NCBI RefSeq assembly: GCF_900547735.1
Contig: NZ_URHZ01000003.1
Coordinates: forward strand, 1-64,000
Length of the DNA stretch: 64,000 bases
Direction: 5' to 3'
Origin: an uncultured Clostridium sp.
Lineage (GTDB): Bacteria > Bacillota > Clostridia > Lachnospirales > Lachnospiraceae
Shown: in pieces, positions 25,059-32,999 of the stretch
How positions within the stretch are numbered: position 1 is the stretch's first letter
Layout of the letters: every line of letters begins with the position of its first letter
Notes under the pieces: model-generated
The model's database searches: none
The model's input: only the letters and a program-made list of their open reading frames with translations
What the model was told of the DNA's origin: nothing
Position numbers and translations under genes: made by a program

Positions 25059-26471
25059 TTATACAGGATATGCCCTGTTCAGCCTGTCGGCCTTTGCAGG
25101 ATCAATCCCGGTTGACTGTGCCTCACGGTACTCGAAGAATTCCTTCGCTACCTGTGGGAATAATGCATAGGTCAGCACATCTTCATCCTGTTTCTTCCAC
25201 TGGGACATCTCTGCTTCCAGTTTCTGAAGCTGCGGCTCGATCTTGTCGGCCGGGCGGCAGGTGATTGGTGTTGTGTCTCCGATTGCTTTCTTCTGGACCT
25301 CGGCGTTGAACGGTTTAACGGTCTGGCCGAATTCGCCCATAAGAAGTTTCTTGGACTCTTTTGTAAACATCTTGTAGCGCTGTCCCATCAGTACGTTTAA
25401 TACGGCCTGCGTTCCCACAATCTGGGAGGACGGTGTAACAAGCGGCGGCTCTCCGAAATCCTTGCGGACTCTCGGGATCTCCTGAAGTACGGCATAATAT
25501 TTGTCTTCGGCATGAGCCTCTTTTAACTGGGATACCAGGTTGGAAAGCATTCCGCCCGGCACCTGGTAACGGAGGGTATTGATATCCACTCCCAGAACCT
25601 TTGTATTCATCAGTCCGCTTGCGAGAGCTTCCTCGCGCAGAGGTCTGAAGTATTCGGCAATCTCGGCCAGGGCTTCTTTGTTGAGTCCCGTGTCGTAACG
25701 TGTGCCGCTGAATGTCTCAACCATAACCTCTGTTGCAGGCTGGCTGGTTCCAAGTGCAAACGGTGACATAGCGGTATCAATGATATCGCAGCCTGCCTCT
25801 ACCGCCTTTAAATATGTCATGGAAGCTACACCGGAGGTGTAGTGTGTGTGAAGATCGATCGGAAGCTTCACGGATTCTTTCAGGGCTGTAACAAGCTCCT
25901 CTGCCGCATATGGGGTCAGAAGTCCGGCCATATCCTTGATACATAAGGAATTGGCACCCATGTCCTCGATCTCTTTCGCAATATTTTTCCAGTAGTCAAG
26001 GGTGTAGGCATCTCCCAGAGTATAGCTCAAAGCTACCTGTGCATGGCCTTTTTCCCTGTTGGCTGCTTTCACGGCCGTCTGAAGGTTTCTGATATCGTTT
26101 AAGCAGTCAAAGATTCGGATAATGTCAATACCGTTGGCAATTGACTTCTGTACAAAATATTCTACAACGTCATCCGCATAGTGGTTGTAACCGAGGATAT
26201 TCTGTCCGCGGAACAGCATCTGCAGTTTTGTGTGTTTGAATCCGGCTCTCAGTTTTCTCAGTCTGTCCCACGGATCTTCTTTTAAGAAACGTAAGGAAGC
26301 GTCAAAGGTAGCGCCGCCCCAGCACTCTACGGCATGATAACCCACCTGATCCATCTTGTCGATAATCGGGAGCATCTGCTCTGTTGTCATTCTGGTTGCG
26401 ATTAAGGACTGGTGAGCGTCACGAAGGACGGTCTCCACAATCTTAACCGGCTTTTTCTCTATATTAGCCAT
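25059..26471 (-). CDS. Pyruvate/oxaloacetate-type biotin carboxyltransferase subunit (OadA/5S type)
   Basis: Catalyses carboxyl transfer between oxaloacetate and biotin. The DRE-TIM-like barrel opening KIVETVLRDAHQSLIATRM, the GGATFDASLRFL segment, DIIRIFDCLNDIRNL, and the metal-ligand region LPIDLHTHYTSGVASM are all present. The 470-residue protein ends after the carboxyltransferase and conserved helical region (ITCRPADKIEPQLQ); the biotinyl domain found at the C-terminus of full-length OadA is absent and is supplied by the separate carrier gene. Last gene of an operon that also encodes an acyl-CoA-type carboxyltransferase, OadG, biotin carrier and OadB subunits. Confidence 0.93.
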   Translation of the reverse strand: MANIEKKPVKIVETVLRDAHQSLIATRMTTEQMLPIIDKMDQVGYHAVECWGGATFDASLRFLKEDPWDRLRKLRAGFKHTKLQMLFRGQNILGYNHYADDVVEYFVQKSIANGIDIIRIFDCLNDIRNLQTAVKAANREKGHAQVALSYTLGDAYTLDYWKNIAKEIEDMGANSLCIKDMAGLLTPYAAEELVTALKESVKLPIDLHTHYTSGVASMTYLKAVEAGCDIIDTAMSPFALGTSQPATEVMVETFSGTRYDTGLNKEALAEIAEYFRPLREEALASGLMNTKVLGVDINTLRYQVPGGMLSNLVSQLKEAHAEDKYYAVLQEIPRVRKDFGEPPLVTPSSQIVGTQAVLNVLMGQRYKMFTKESKKLLMGEFGQTVKPFNAEVQKKAIGDTTPITCRPADKIEPQLQKLEAEMSQWKKQDEDVLTYALFPQVAKEFFEYREAQSTGIDPAKADRLNRAYPV

Positions 26472-26495
26472 TTTGTGACCTCCTGAATTTTTCTA

Positions 26496-27647
26496 TTATT
26501 TCACTCCAAAGATTGCCATGAATGTTCCGGCTGCTACTGCGGTACCGATAACACCAGCAACGTTTGGTCCCATTGCATGCATCAGAAGGAAGTTGGTCGG
26601 ATCTGCTTCCGCTCCCACCTTCTGGGATACACGGGCTGCCATAGGAACTGCGGATACGCCGGCGGAACCAATCAGCGGGTTAACCTTTCCATGGGTTACC
26701 TTACACATAATCTTACCGAAAATAACGCCTGCTGCAGTACCAAGGGCGAATGCAACCAGACCCAGAATAACGATCTTAATTGTATTCATGTTCAGGAACG
26801 CTTCTGCACTCGTCGTAGCTCCCACGGACGTACCGAGCAGGATAACTACAATATACATAAGAGCATTCGAAGCTGTCTCTGTAAGCTGTTTTACAACACC
26901 TGATTCGCGGAACAGGTTTCCAAGCATCAGCATACCAACCAGGGGAGCTGTGGTAGGAAGAATCAGGCAGACAACAATTGTAACAATGATTGGGAAAAGA
27001 ATTTTCTCCAGTCTTGATACAGGACGAAGCTGTTCCATCCTGATCTTTCTTTCTTCCTCTGTAGTAAGAAGTTTCATAATCGGCGGCTGGATAATCGGAA
27101 CCAGCGCCATGTATGAATATGCGGCTACCGCGATCGGACCCATCAGTCCCGTCTGTCCAAGCTTACCAGCCAGGAAAATGGAAGTAGGGCCGTCTGCTCC
27201 GCCGATGATGGAAATAGCAGCGGCTGCCTTATCATTAAATCCAAGAAAAATAGCCATAAAGTAAGCGCCGTAAATACCGAACTGGGCGGCTGCCCCCAGC
27301 AGGAAGCTCTTCGGGTTGGCAATTAACGGACCAAAGTCGGTCATTGCACCTACGCCCATGAAAATAAGCGACGGCAGGATACTCCATTCATCCAATAAAT
27401 AGAAGTAGTGTAAAAGTCCGCCGACACCACTCGACGACTCTTCAACAGTTTTCATAATATCCGGATAGATATTAACGAGCAGCATACCAAATGCAATCGG
27501 AAGCAATAAGAGCGGTTCAAACCCCTTCTGGATAGCCAGATAGAGGAAAACAAGCGCTACGATAATCATAACCATGTTTCCGATAGTAAGATTCAGAAAT
27601 GCCGTCTGTTGAAGAAGATTAGACAATGTAGTTGTAATGTATTCCAT
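26496..27647 (-). CDS. Na+-translocating decarboxylase beta subunit (OadB/GcdB/MmdB family)
   Basis: Integral membrane subunit that decarboxylates carboxybiotin and exports Na+. The conserved region IIGGADGPTSIFLAGKL, which includes the essential aspartate of this family, is present, as is GSAGVSAVPMAARV and a C-terminal MHAMGPNVAGVIG. Hydrophobic throughout with about nine segments; 383 residues is typical. Lies between the biotin carrier and the OadA-like subunit in one operon. Confidence 0.95.
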   Translation of the reverse strand: MEYITTTLSNLLQQTAFLNLTIGNMVMIIVALVFLYLAIQKGFEPLLLLPIAFGMLLVNIYPDIMKTVEESSSGVGGLLHYFYLLDEWSILPSLIFMGVGAMTDFGPLIANPKSFLLGAAAQFGIYGAYFMAIFLGFNDKAAAAISIIGGADGPTSIFLAGKLGQTGLMGPIAVAAYSYMALVPIIQPPIMKLLTTEEERKIRMEQLRPVSRLEKILFPIIVTIVVCLILPTTAPLVGMLMLGNLFRESGVVKQLTETASNALMYIVVILLGTSVGATTSAEAFLNMNTIKIVILGLVAFALGTAAGVIFGKIMCKVTHGKVNPLIGSAGVSAVPMAARVSQKVGAEADPTNFLLMHAMGPNVAGVIGTAVAAGTFMAIFGVK

Positions 27648-27694
27648 ATTAATCCCTCCAAACGGAATCTTTCATGACCCGTATTTACCAGTTT

Positions 27695-28126
27695 TTAGTT
27701 TAATGTTGCAAGTGTTGCGCCTGGTTCTACCATATCGCCTACCGCTACATTAATGCTGGCAATTGTTCCGTCCTGAGGTGCTACGATTTCGTTCTCCATC
27801 TTCATTGCTTCCAGAATCAGGATAACCTGGCCGCGTTTTACTGCTGCGCCGGCCTGCATTTTAACACCGAGGATTTTGCCCGGCATTGGAGCTGTTACAG
27901 GTACGGAACCTGCTGCCTGTGCCGCCGGGGCTGGCGCTGGTGCCGGAGCCGGAGCTGCCGGGGCTGGTGCTGCTGCTCTTGGTGCTGGAGCTGGTGCTGC
28001 CGCTCTTGGTGCCGGTGCCGGTGCTGCTGCTCTTGGTGCCGGTGCTGCCTTAGCTGCTCCTGTAAATCCTTCTTCTACCGTTACTTCATATGCATTGCCA
28101 TTTACTGTAATTGTATAATTCTTCAT
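27695..28126 (-). CDS. Biotin carboxyl carrier subunit of the decarboxylase (GcdC/MmdC type)
   Basis: Carries biotin between the carboxyltransferases and the membrane decarboxylase. A short N-terminal strand region (MKNYTITVNGNAYEVTVEEG) is followed by a flexible Ala/Pro-rich linker of repeated APAPRAA units and a C-terminal biotinyl domain with the canonical motif EAMKMENEI. ATG 28126 is chosen because AGGAGG precedes it at proper spacing; an upstream in-frame start at 28147 would overlap that ribosome site. Confidence 0.95.
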   Translation of the reverse strand: MKNYTITVNGNAYEVTVEEGFTGAAKAAPAPRAAAPAPAPRAAAPAPAPRAAAPAPAAPAPAPAPAPAAQAAGSVPVTAPMPGKILGVKMQAGAAVKRGQVILILEAMKMENEIVAPQDGTIASINVAVGDMVEPGATLATLN

Positions 28127-28147
28127 CTGATTTTCCTCCTGATTCAA

Positions 28148-29032
28148 TTAAGCGTTTTTCCATTTTGAGCCAGACTTCCGTCTGATTGAGCGTACTACCA
28201 ATCCTTCCACCGGAACACAGGCGGCAGCCGAAATTGCTGCTGTAATTACCGCCACCAATTCCATATCATCCGCCAGGTTTTCTTCCTCGCAGAGAACAGG
28301 TTCTGGATCAGGTGCGGGAGCAACGAGCGCCGGAACCGGGGCCGGAACTGGAGCTGCAGGCGCTGGAGCCGGGGCAATGGATGCCGGGGCCGGGGCCGCG
28401 GGCGCCGGTTCTGCTGCTGCTTTCGCCGCCTCTTTCTTTGCCTTATAATTCGCTTCCAGTGTGTTTACATTCTTCAGGCTTGCAATAATAAAGCTGATAA
28501 AAATAAGTACCAGGAACACGGTTCCCATACCCATCAGAGTATTCATTGCCGCTCTCTCAAGCTTTTCGCCTGTAGTAAAAATTGGAGTAAAGACCATCTC
28601 GGTCGCTGCAAGAGAAGTGCCGCCGTAATTATCACTGACCACCTCTTCCGCAGTGAGGGCAAAATCCAGTTCCCTCTTTTCATAACTTGCTCTGACTGTT
28701 ACTTTGTAGCTGTCCTCGCTCACACGCTCAACATCCTCAGAAAGAATGGATACCAGTCTTCCTAAATCAGGTTTTGAGCTCTGCCAGGAAGAAATTGCAC
28801 TTTCCATGACAGTATTCTTTTGTTTCTGTACTCTCTTTAATGTAGTTGCCAGCGCTTCATCGTCGTAGCTGTCAAACTCCTTCAGATAATTCTCAGCCCC
28901 CGTCTTCATCGTAGACACAATCGTCTCGGGAACCGGCTCTGAATCCTTATTGCTGCCGGAGCAGGCGGTAAGGGCAAAGAAGCTGACTGCCATACATAAC
29001 ACAAGCAATACCTTTTTAATATTCTGTTTCAT
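28148..29032 (-). CDS. Lipoprotein-type OadG-like gamma subunit of the Na+ pump
   Basis: Residues about 1-25 form a signal peptide with lipobox LTAC. An extracytoplasmic region of about 130 residues follows (DSYDDEALATTLKRVQKQKN ... FTPIFTTGEKL), then one membrane helix (MGMGTVFLVLIFISFIIASL), then a cytoplasmic Ala/Pro-rich linker and a C-terminal segment EENLADDMELVAVITAAISA typical of OadG-type subunits. The common OadG is only about 80-120 residues, so the secreted domain is an addition. It probably anchors the carboxyltransferase to OadB. Stop codon abuts the region of the biotin carrier gene. Confidence 0.82.
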   Translation of the reverse strand: MKQNIKKVLLVLCMAVSFFALTACSGSNKDSEPVPETIVSTMKTGAENYLKEFDSYDDEALATTLKRVQKQKNTVMESAISSWQSSKPDLGRLVSILSEDVERVSEDSYKVTVRASYEKRELDFALTAEEVVSDNYGGTSLAATEMVFTPIFTTGEKLERAAMNTLMGMGTVFLVLIFISFIIASLKNVNTLEANYKAKKEAAKAAAEPAPAAPAPASIAPAPAPAAPVPAPVPALVAPAPDPEPVLCEEENLADDMELVAVITAAISAAACVPVEGLVVRSIRRKSGSKWKNA

Positions 29033-29053
29033 ATATGCGTCACCTCATCATAA

Positions 29054-30505
29054 TCAGACCGTTCCATGCTTTTTAGACGGACGATCCTCTCTCTTTGTGA
29101 ATAACATCTCAAATGCGGCGATAACACGTTTTCTGGTCTCGCCGGCCTCGATAATATCGTCCACATATCCTCTTCCTGCCGCTGCCTGAGCAGAGCTCTG
29201 AAGTTTTTCATACTCGGCAGCCTTCTCACTGATGAGAGCTGCTGCATTCTCTGATTTGCCAATCTCTTCCGCGTACATAATCTTAACGGCGCTCTGGGCA
29301 TCCATCATTCCGATCTTTGCCTGCGGCCATGCATAGACAATGTCTGCTCCGATGGACTTGCTGTTCATCGTCACATAAGCGCTTCCGAATGCGTCGCCAA
29401 CCACTACCGTTACCTTCGGCACATCGGCGTTTGCAAATGCATACGTAAGGCGGCCTGCCGCTCTGGCAATCTTCTTCTCCGTGCATTTGCACTGTTTGTA
29501 TCCTTTTACATTTACAAGTGTAAGGAGCGGGATATTAAATGCATCACAGAAGTTTACGAATTCCGCAGCTTTCTCACAGCCTCTGGCTGAAAGCGCCGCT
29601 TCGAATTCTTCTGTCTTCTCGTTCTCTTCATTATAAATCTCAGTACGGTTTGCAACACAGCCGACCGTAGATCCGTTCAGGCGGATAAAACCGGTTACCA
29701 TAGAAGGATCGTACTCTTTCTTCACTTCCATAAAGAAATAGCCGTCTGAAATCTCGGCAAGCGCTTTGGCCGTATCGCCGGTCCATCCCGCAAGCTCTTC
29801 AGAAACCCTGTTTAAATCGTCTTCACACTCGTCGTAGGACATATCATCCTCGTTGTTTGCCGGAAGGATGGATACAAGAGTCCTGATCTGTGATAAGATC
29901 TCCTCCTCGCTTCCAACTGCATCAACAAGCCCTGTCTCTTCACTCTGGAATGCCGCCGATGCCGTATCGCATTTTGTGACATCGTTGCCTGCCAGTGCGT
30001 TGGGAGAATTAACAAATAATTTTCCGTTATCTGCCATGAATACAAAGTCTGCGATTGCAGAAGATACTGCCATTCCTCCGCCGCAATTTCCAAATACCGC
30101 ACAAATCTGCGGAACGACGCCGGATGCCATGGTCTGCTCCAGGTACATCTGGCCAAAACCGTCAAGCGCGTCTGTCGCCTCCTGAAGGCGAAGGCCTGAA
30201 CAGTCTAAAAGCCCGATGACCGGCGCTCCCATCTTCATCGCCATCTTATAGATATTGGAAATTTTCTTTGCGTGCATTTCGCCGATGGAGCCGCCCATTA
30301 CAGACGCATCCTGGCTGTACACATACACAAGATTGCCTTCGATGGTACCATATCCGGTAATCACACCATCAGCCGCAGTCTCCTGTGCCGTCATGTTGAA
30401 ATTTGTGCTCCTTGCCGTGATATAAGAACCTACTTCAACAAAACTGTTATCGTCAAGCAGGGAATCAATTCTCTTGCCTGACAATGTTTGTGCAGAATTA
30501 CTCAT
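29054..30505 (-). CDS. Acyl-CoA-type biotin carboxyltransferase (MmdA/12S family)
   Basis: Transfers a carboxyl group between an acyl-CoA (methylmalonyl-CoA or a similar thioester) and biotin. Crotonase-like halves are visible: KRIDSLLDDNSFVEVG, VYSQDASVMGGSIGEMHAKK, FGNCGGGMAVSSAIADF (oxyanion glycine loop), and in the second half FCDAFNIPLLTLVNVKG, VVVGDAFGSAYVTMNSKSIG and VYAWPQAKIGMMDAQ. At 483 residues it is slightly shorter than classic MmdA. ATG 30505 follows GGAGGACAGC. First gene of the operon; co-occurrence with an OadA/5S-type subunit is notable. Confidence 0.92.
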   Translation of the reverse strand: MSNSAQTLSGKRIDSLLDDNSFVEVGSYITARSTNFNMTAQETAADGVITGYGTIEGNLVYVYSQDASVMGGSIGEMHAKKISNIYKMAMKMGAPVIGLLDCSGLRLQEATDALDGFGQMYLEQTMASGVVPQICAVFGNCGGGMAVSSAIADFVFMADNGKLFVNSPNALAGNDVTKCDTASAAFQSEETGLVDAVGSEEEILSQIRTLVSILPANNEDDMSYDECEDDLNRVSEELAGWTGDTAKALAEISDGYFFMEVKKEYDPSMVTGFIRLNGSTVGCVANRTEIYNEENEKTEEFEAALSARGCEKAAEFVNFCDAFNIPLLTLVNVKGYKQCKCTEKKIARAAGRLTYAFANADVPKVTVVVGDAFGSAYVTMNSKSIGADIVYAWPQAKIGMMDAQSAVKIMYAEEIGKSENAAALISEKAAEYEKLQSSAQAAAGRGYVDDIIEAGETRKRVIAAFEMLFTKREDRPSKKHGTV

Positions 30506-30603
30506 TTTGCTGTCCTCCATTTGAATTATTTCGACAACGGATACTACCTACCGTGACCCCATAAAAGTTCACTTTTTAGTAAGTCCAACTTTTGCCTAGT
30601 GCC

Positions 30604-30632
30604 ATTGTATAATGGGTTTTGTCAAATTGCAA
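30604..30632 (-). promoter_or_regulatory. Promoter of the decarboxylase operon
   Basis: Minus strand: -35 TTGCAA (30627-30632), 17-base spacer, -10 TACAAT (30604-30609). Between it and the start lies an inverted repeat AAAAGT (30563-30568) / ACTTTT (30588-30593) of unknown meaning. The region 30640-30860 is AT-rich with no gene. Confidence 0.6.
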
Positions 30633-30902
30633 GTTCTTTCAGAGAGTTTTTATTCACCTTTTCTAAATTATAACAACTTTTTTTCACGGATTTTTATTTT
30701 TTCTTATAATTATGTGTGAATTGCTCTGCCGCCTCTTTCATTTTTTATTCCCGTTTTTTTCTTCCTCTTCACATTCTCCCTGATTTAGCAATATTTTTGC
30801 AATTTATTATCCGGCTCAATGTCCAATACTAAATAGTGAACTTCATCAGAAAATCAACTTCCTATGAATTTCATCAATTCAATCATGAAAGGAGGACTTA
30901 TC

Positions 30903-31079
30903 ATGAGCCCGGCAAACGACTATAAGGCAAAAGAATGCAACTGTCAACAGATACTGGCCATCGCATCCGTTCCAATGCAGCCCTGGATTCAGCCGAGGGA
31001 AATTTCCCTTGCCCTGGAACGCGGAACCATTTTTGAAAACCTGGATTTTCCTTTTTATATAGGAGGTGAGCAGAAATGA
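30903..31079 (+). CDS. cotJA: Spore-coat-associated protein CotJA
   Basis: A short protein (58 residues from ATG 30903) with the CotJA pattern ASVPMQPWIQPREISLALERGTIFENLDFPFY. AAAGGAGGACTTATC precedes the ATG, which fixes the start; upstream in-frame ATGs lack a site. First gene of the cotJABC operon, expressed in the mother cell during sporulation in Bacillus. Its presence marks the organism as a spore former. Overlaps cotJB by four bases. Confidence 0.93.
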   Translation: MSPANDYKAKECNCQQILAIASVPMQPWIQPREISLALERGTIFENLDFPFYIGGEQK

Positions 31080-31342
31080 CCGACAGAACCACACTCTTAA
31101 AACAAATCGACGAAGTCAGCTTCGCCATCAACGATGTCACGCTCTACCTGGATACCCATCCGGACTGTGCGGACGCCATCTCCTATTTTAATGAAATGGC
31201 TCCGAAACGCGCCGGCCTGATGCAGGAATTTGCCGCTAATTATGAGCCGCTTACAATCGACTGTATCAGCAAAAACGGCGGACTTACCGATCATTTCACC
31301 TGGCTTGACGGCCCGGCGCCCTGGGAAGGAGGTGCTCTCTAA
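31076..31342 (+). CDS. cotJB: Spore coat protein CotJB
   Basis: 88 residues with the CotJB features: a helical N-terminus (LLKQIDEVSFAINDVTLYLDTHPD) and a C-terminal FTWLDGPAPWEGGAL. Starts inside the stop region of cotJA (ATGA overlap) behind the site AGGAGGTGAG, and its stop overlaps the cotJC start region. Confidence 0.94.
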   Translation: MTDRTTLLKQIDEVSFAINDVTLYLDTHPDCADAISYFNEMAPKRAGLMQEFAANYEPLTIDCISKNGGLTDHFTWLDGPAPWEGGAL

Positions 31343-31950
31343 TGTGGAATTATGAAAAACGGCTTCAGTTTCCTGTCAGCATAAAGACCTGCTGTCCGAA
31401 AACGGCACAGCTTATCATCAGCCAGTTCGGCGGACCCGACGGCGAGCTTGCCGCATCCATGCGTTATCTGTCCCAGCGTTACTCCATGCCATGTAAAAAG
31501 ACGGCCGGACTGCTGACCGACATCGGTACGGAAGAGCTGGCCCATATGGAAATGATCTGCGCCATGATTTACCAGCTTACAAAAAATATGACAACCGCAG
31601 ACGCCAAAACGGCCGGTTTTGACGCCTACTATGTCGACCATACCAGTGCCCTGTGGCCAACAGCGGCAGCCGGTGTGCCGTTTAATGCATGTGAATTCCA
31701 GAGTAAGGGAGACGCCATCACCGACTTGACGGAGGATCTGGCCGCCGAACAGAAGGCCAGAACGACCTATGATAACCTGCTGCGGATTATCACGGATCCC
31801 GACGTACGCGCTCCGCTCCAGTTCTTACGCGCCAGGGAGCTCGTCCACTTCCAGCGTTTTGGAGAAGCTCTGGAAAACTTAAAAACTACGATGGATTCCA
31901 AAAACTATTACTATTTTAACCCGGAATTCGATAAAAAATTTGTCCAGTAG
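31342..31950 (+). CDS. cotJC: CotJC, manganese-catalase-family spore coat protein
   Basis: 202 residues of the ferritin-like manganese catalase family. Metal-ligand helices are seen in DGELAASMRYLSQRY, DIGTEELAHMEMICAMIYQL and EDLAAEQKARTTYDNLL ... ARELVHFQRFGEAL. In Bacillus it is a coat component needed for polypeptide composition of the coat; catalase activity is possible. Closes the cotJABC operon. Confidence 0.94.
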   Translation: MWNYEKRLQFPVSIKTCCPKTAQLIISQFGGPDGELAASMRYLSQRYSMPCKKTAGLLTDIGTEELAHMEMICAMIYQLTKNMTTADAKTAGFDAYYVDHTSALWPTAAAGVPFNACEFQSKGDAITDLTEDLAAEQKARTTYDNLLRIITDPDVRAPLQFLRARELVHFQRFGEALENLKTTMDSKNYYYFNPEFDKKFVQ

Positions 31951-32006
31951 CAATCAGTTAAATAAATAACCGGCGGCAGCCAGTTATCTCACCCGGCAGA
32001 TCGAAA

Positions 32007-32073
32007 AAATACTCACGGAAGCCGCTTCTGCATCAGGACATTTCTGTCCGCGCTGCGGTTACCGTGAGTATTT
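32007..32073. terminator. Terminator hairpin between cotJC and the convergent HD-GYP gene
   Basis: AAATACTCACGG (32007-32018) and CCGTGAGTATTT (32062-32073) are perfect 12-base arms. On the minus strand the stem runs into TTTTTTCG, so it mainly serves the HD-GYP gene; it may also stop the cotJ transcript. Confidence 0.7.
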
Positions 32074-32088
32074 CTTCGCTGCTTTTAT

Positions 32089-32943
32089 TTATTGAACCAT
32101 GATGTTCCCCAATCTGACGCCTTCCACAAAGACATCGGCCAGTTCCGGATCGAACTGCGCTCCCTTTTCTTCTATTAATATAGAGATTGCTTTCTCAAGC
32201 GGATACGGTTCTTTGTAGGAACGTCTGGAAACCATCGCATCAAAGCTGTCGGCAATGCAGAGGATACGCCCCGACAGCGGAATGTCCGTTCCCGCAACCC
32301 GCCTTGGATATCCTTTTCCGTCATATCTCTCATGGTGGCAGATGACCGCGGGAATCACATAGTTCAGGGACGGGAGATATCGGATAATGCCGATGGAACT
32401 CTCCACATGAGACTGCATCACCGCATACTCCTCATCGGTCAGCCGTCCCGGCTTGTTCAGGATATTCTCCGGTATTCCGATTTTCCCTATGTCATGCAGC
32501 AGAGCCGCCTCGCGGATCACTTCAATAAAATCGGTATTCTTATTCAATAGCTGTGCCAGTCTCGTGGCATAATAGGCCACATTCTTAGAATGGTTGAAGG
32601 TGTAATGATCTTTCGTATCAATGGCAGCGGTCAGTGCAAATATAGCGGAGGCATAGGAGGAATATATCTCCTCTTTGCCTTTTTCTTCAATTACGGTTTT
32701 GCCTTCCCGGTAAATCATCACATCATTTTTTCCATGCTGTTTTACATGGTACACCGCCATCTCCGCATGGGTCAGCAGCGTTTCCGCCGTATCCGCCCCA
32801 TCTGGAAAGGAACAGATACCGCAGCTTGCCGTCAGGATATTGAGTTCCTGCCCGCCGCGTCCCGTATTTACCTTTCCGAGGCTGAACATCAGGCTGCGTG
32901 CCATTCGTTCCGCTTCCTCCGCCGCCTTTTCCGGCAGGATCAC
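32089..32943 (-). CDS. Downstream fragment: rest of GGDEF plus HD-GYP phosphodiesterase domain
   Basis: If translated on its own this piece starts at a GTG at 32943. It holds the C-terminal half of a GGDEF domain (TASCGICSFPDGADTAETLL ... KQHGKNDVMIYRE) and a complete HD-GYP domain: HSKNVAYYATRLAQLL, AALLHDIGKIGIPENILNKPG, HVESSIGIIRYL, ICHHERYDGKGYPR and ILCIADSFDAMVS. HD-GYP domains hydrolyse cyclic di-GMP. Without the upstream sensor it would be a soluble, possibly unregulated enzyme. Confidence 0.7.
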   Translation of the reverse strand: MILPEKAAEEAERMARSLMFSLGKVNTGRGGQELNILTASCGICSFPDGADTAETLLTHAEMAVYHVKQHGKNDVMIYREGKTVIEEKGKEEIYSSYASAIFALTAAIDTKDHYTFNHSKNVAYYATRLAQLLNKNTDFIEVIREAALLHDIGKIGIPENILNKPGRLTDEEYAVMQSHVESSIGIIRYLPSLNYVIPAVICHHERYDGKGYPRRVAGTDIPLSGRILCIADSFDAMVSRRSYKEPYPLEKAISILIEEKGAQFDPELADVFVEGVRLGNIMVQ

Positions 32944-32999
32944 CGCAAATTCTTTTCCGCCGTATCTGGCAACCTGACTTTCTTTCCCCGCTTTTTCGG

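Noticed and set aside
27876..28118. Plus-strand Gly/Ala-rich small open frame
   Set aside because: Mirror image of the Ala/Pro linker of the biotin carrier.
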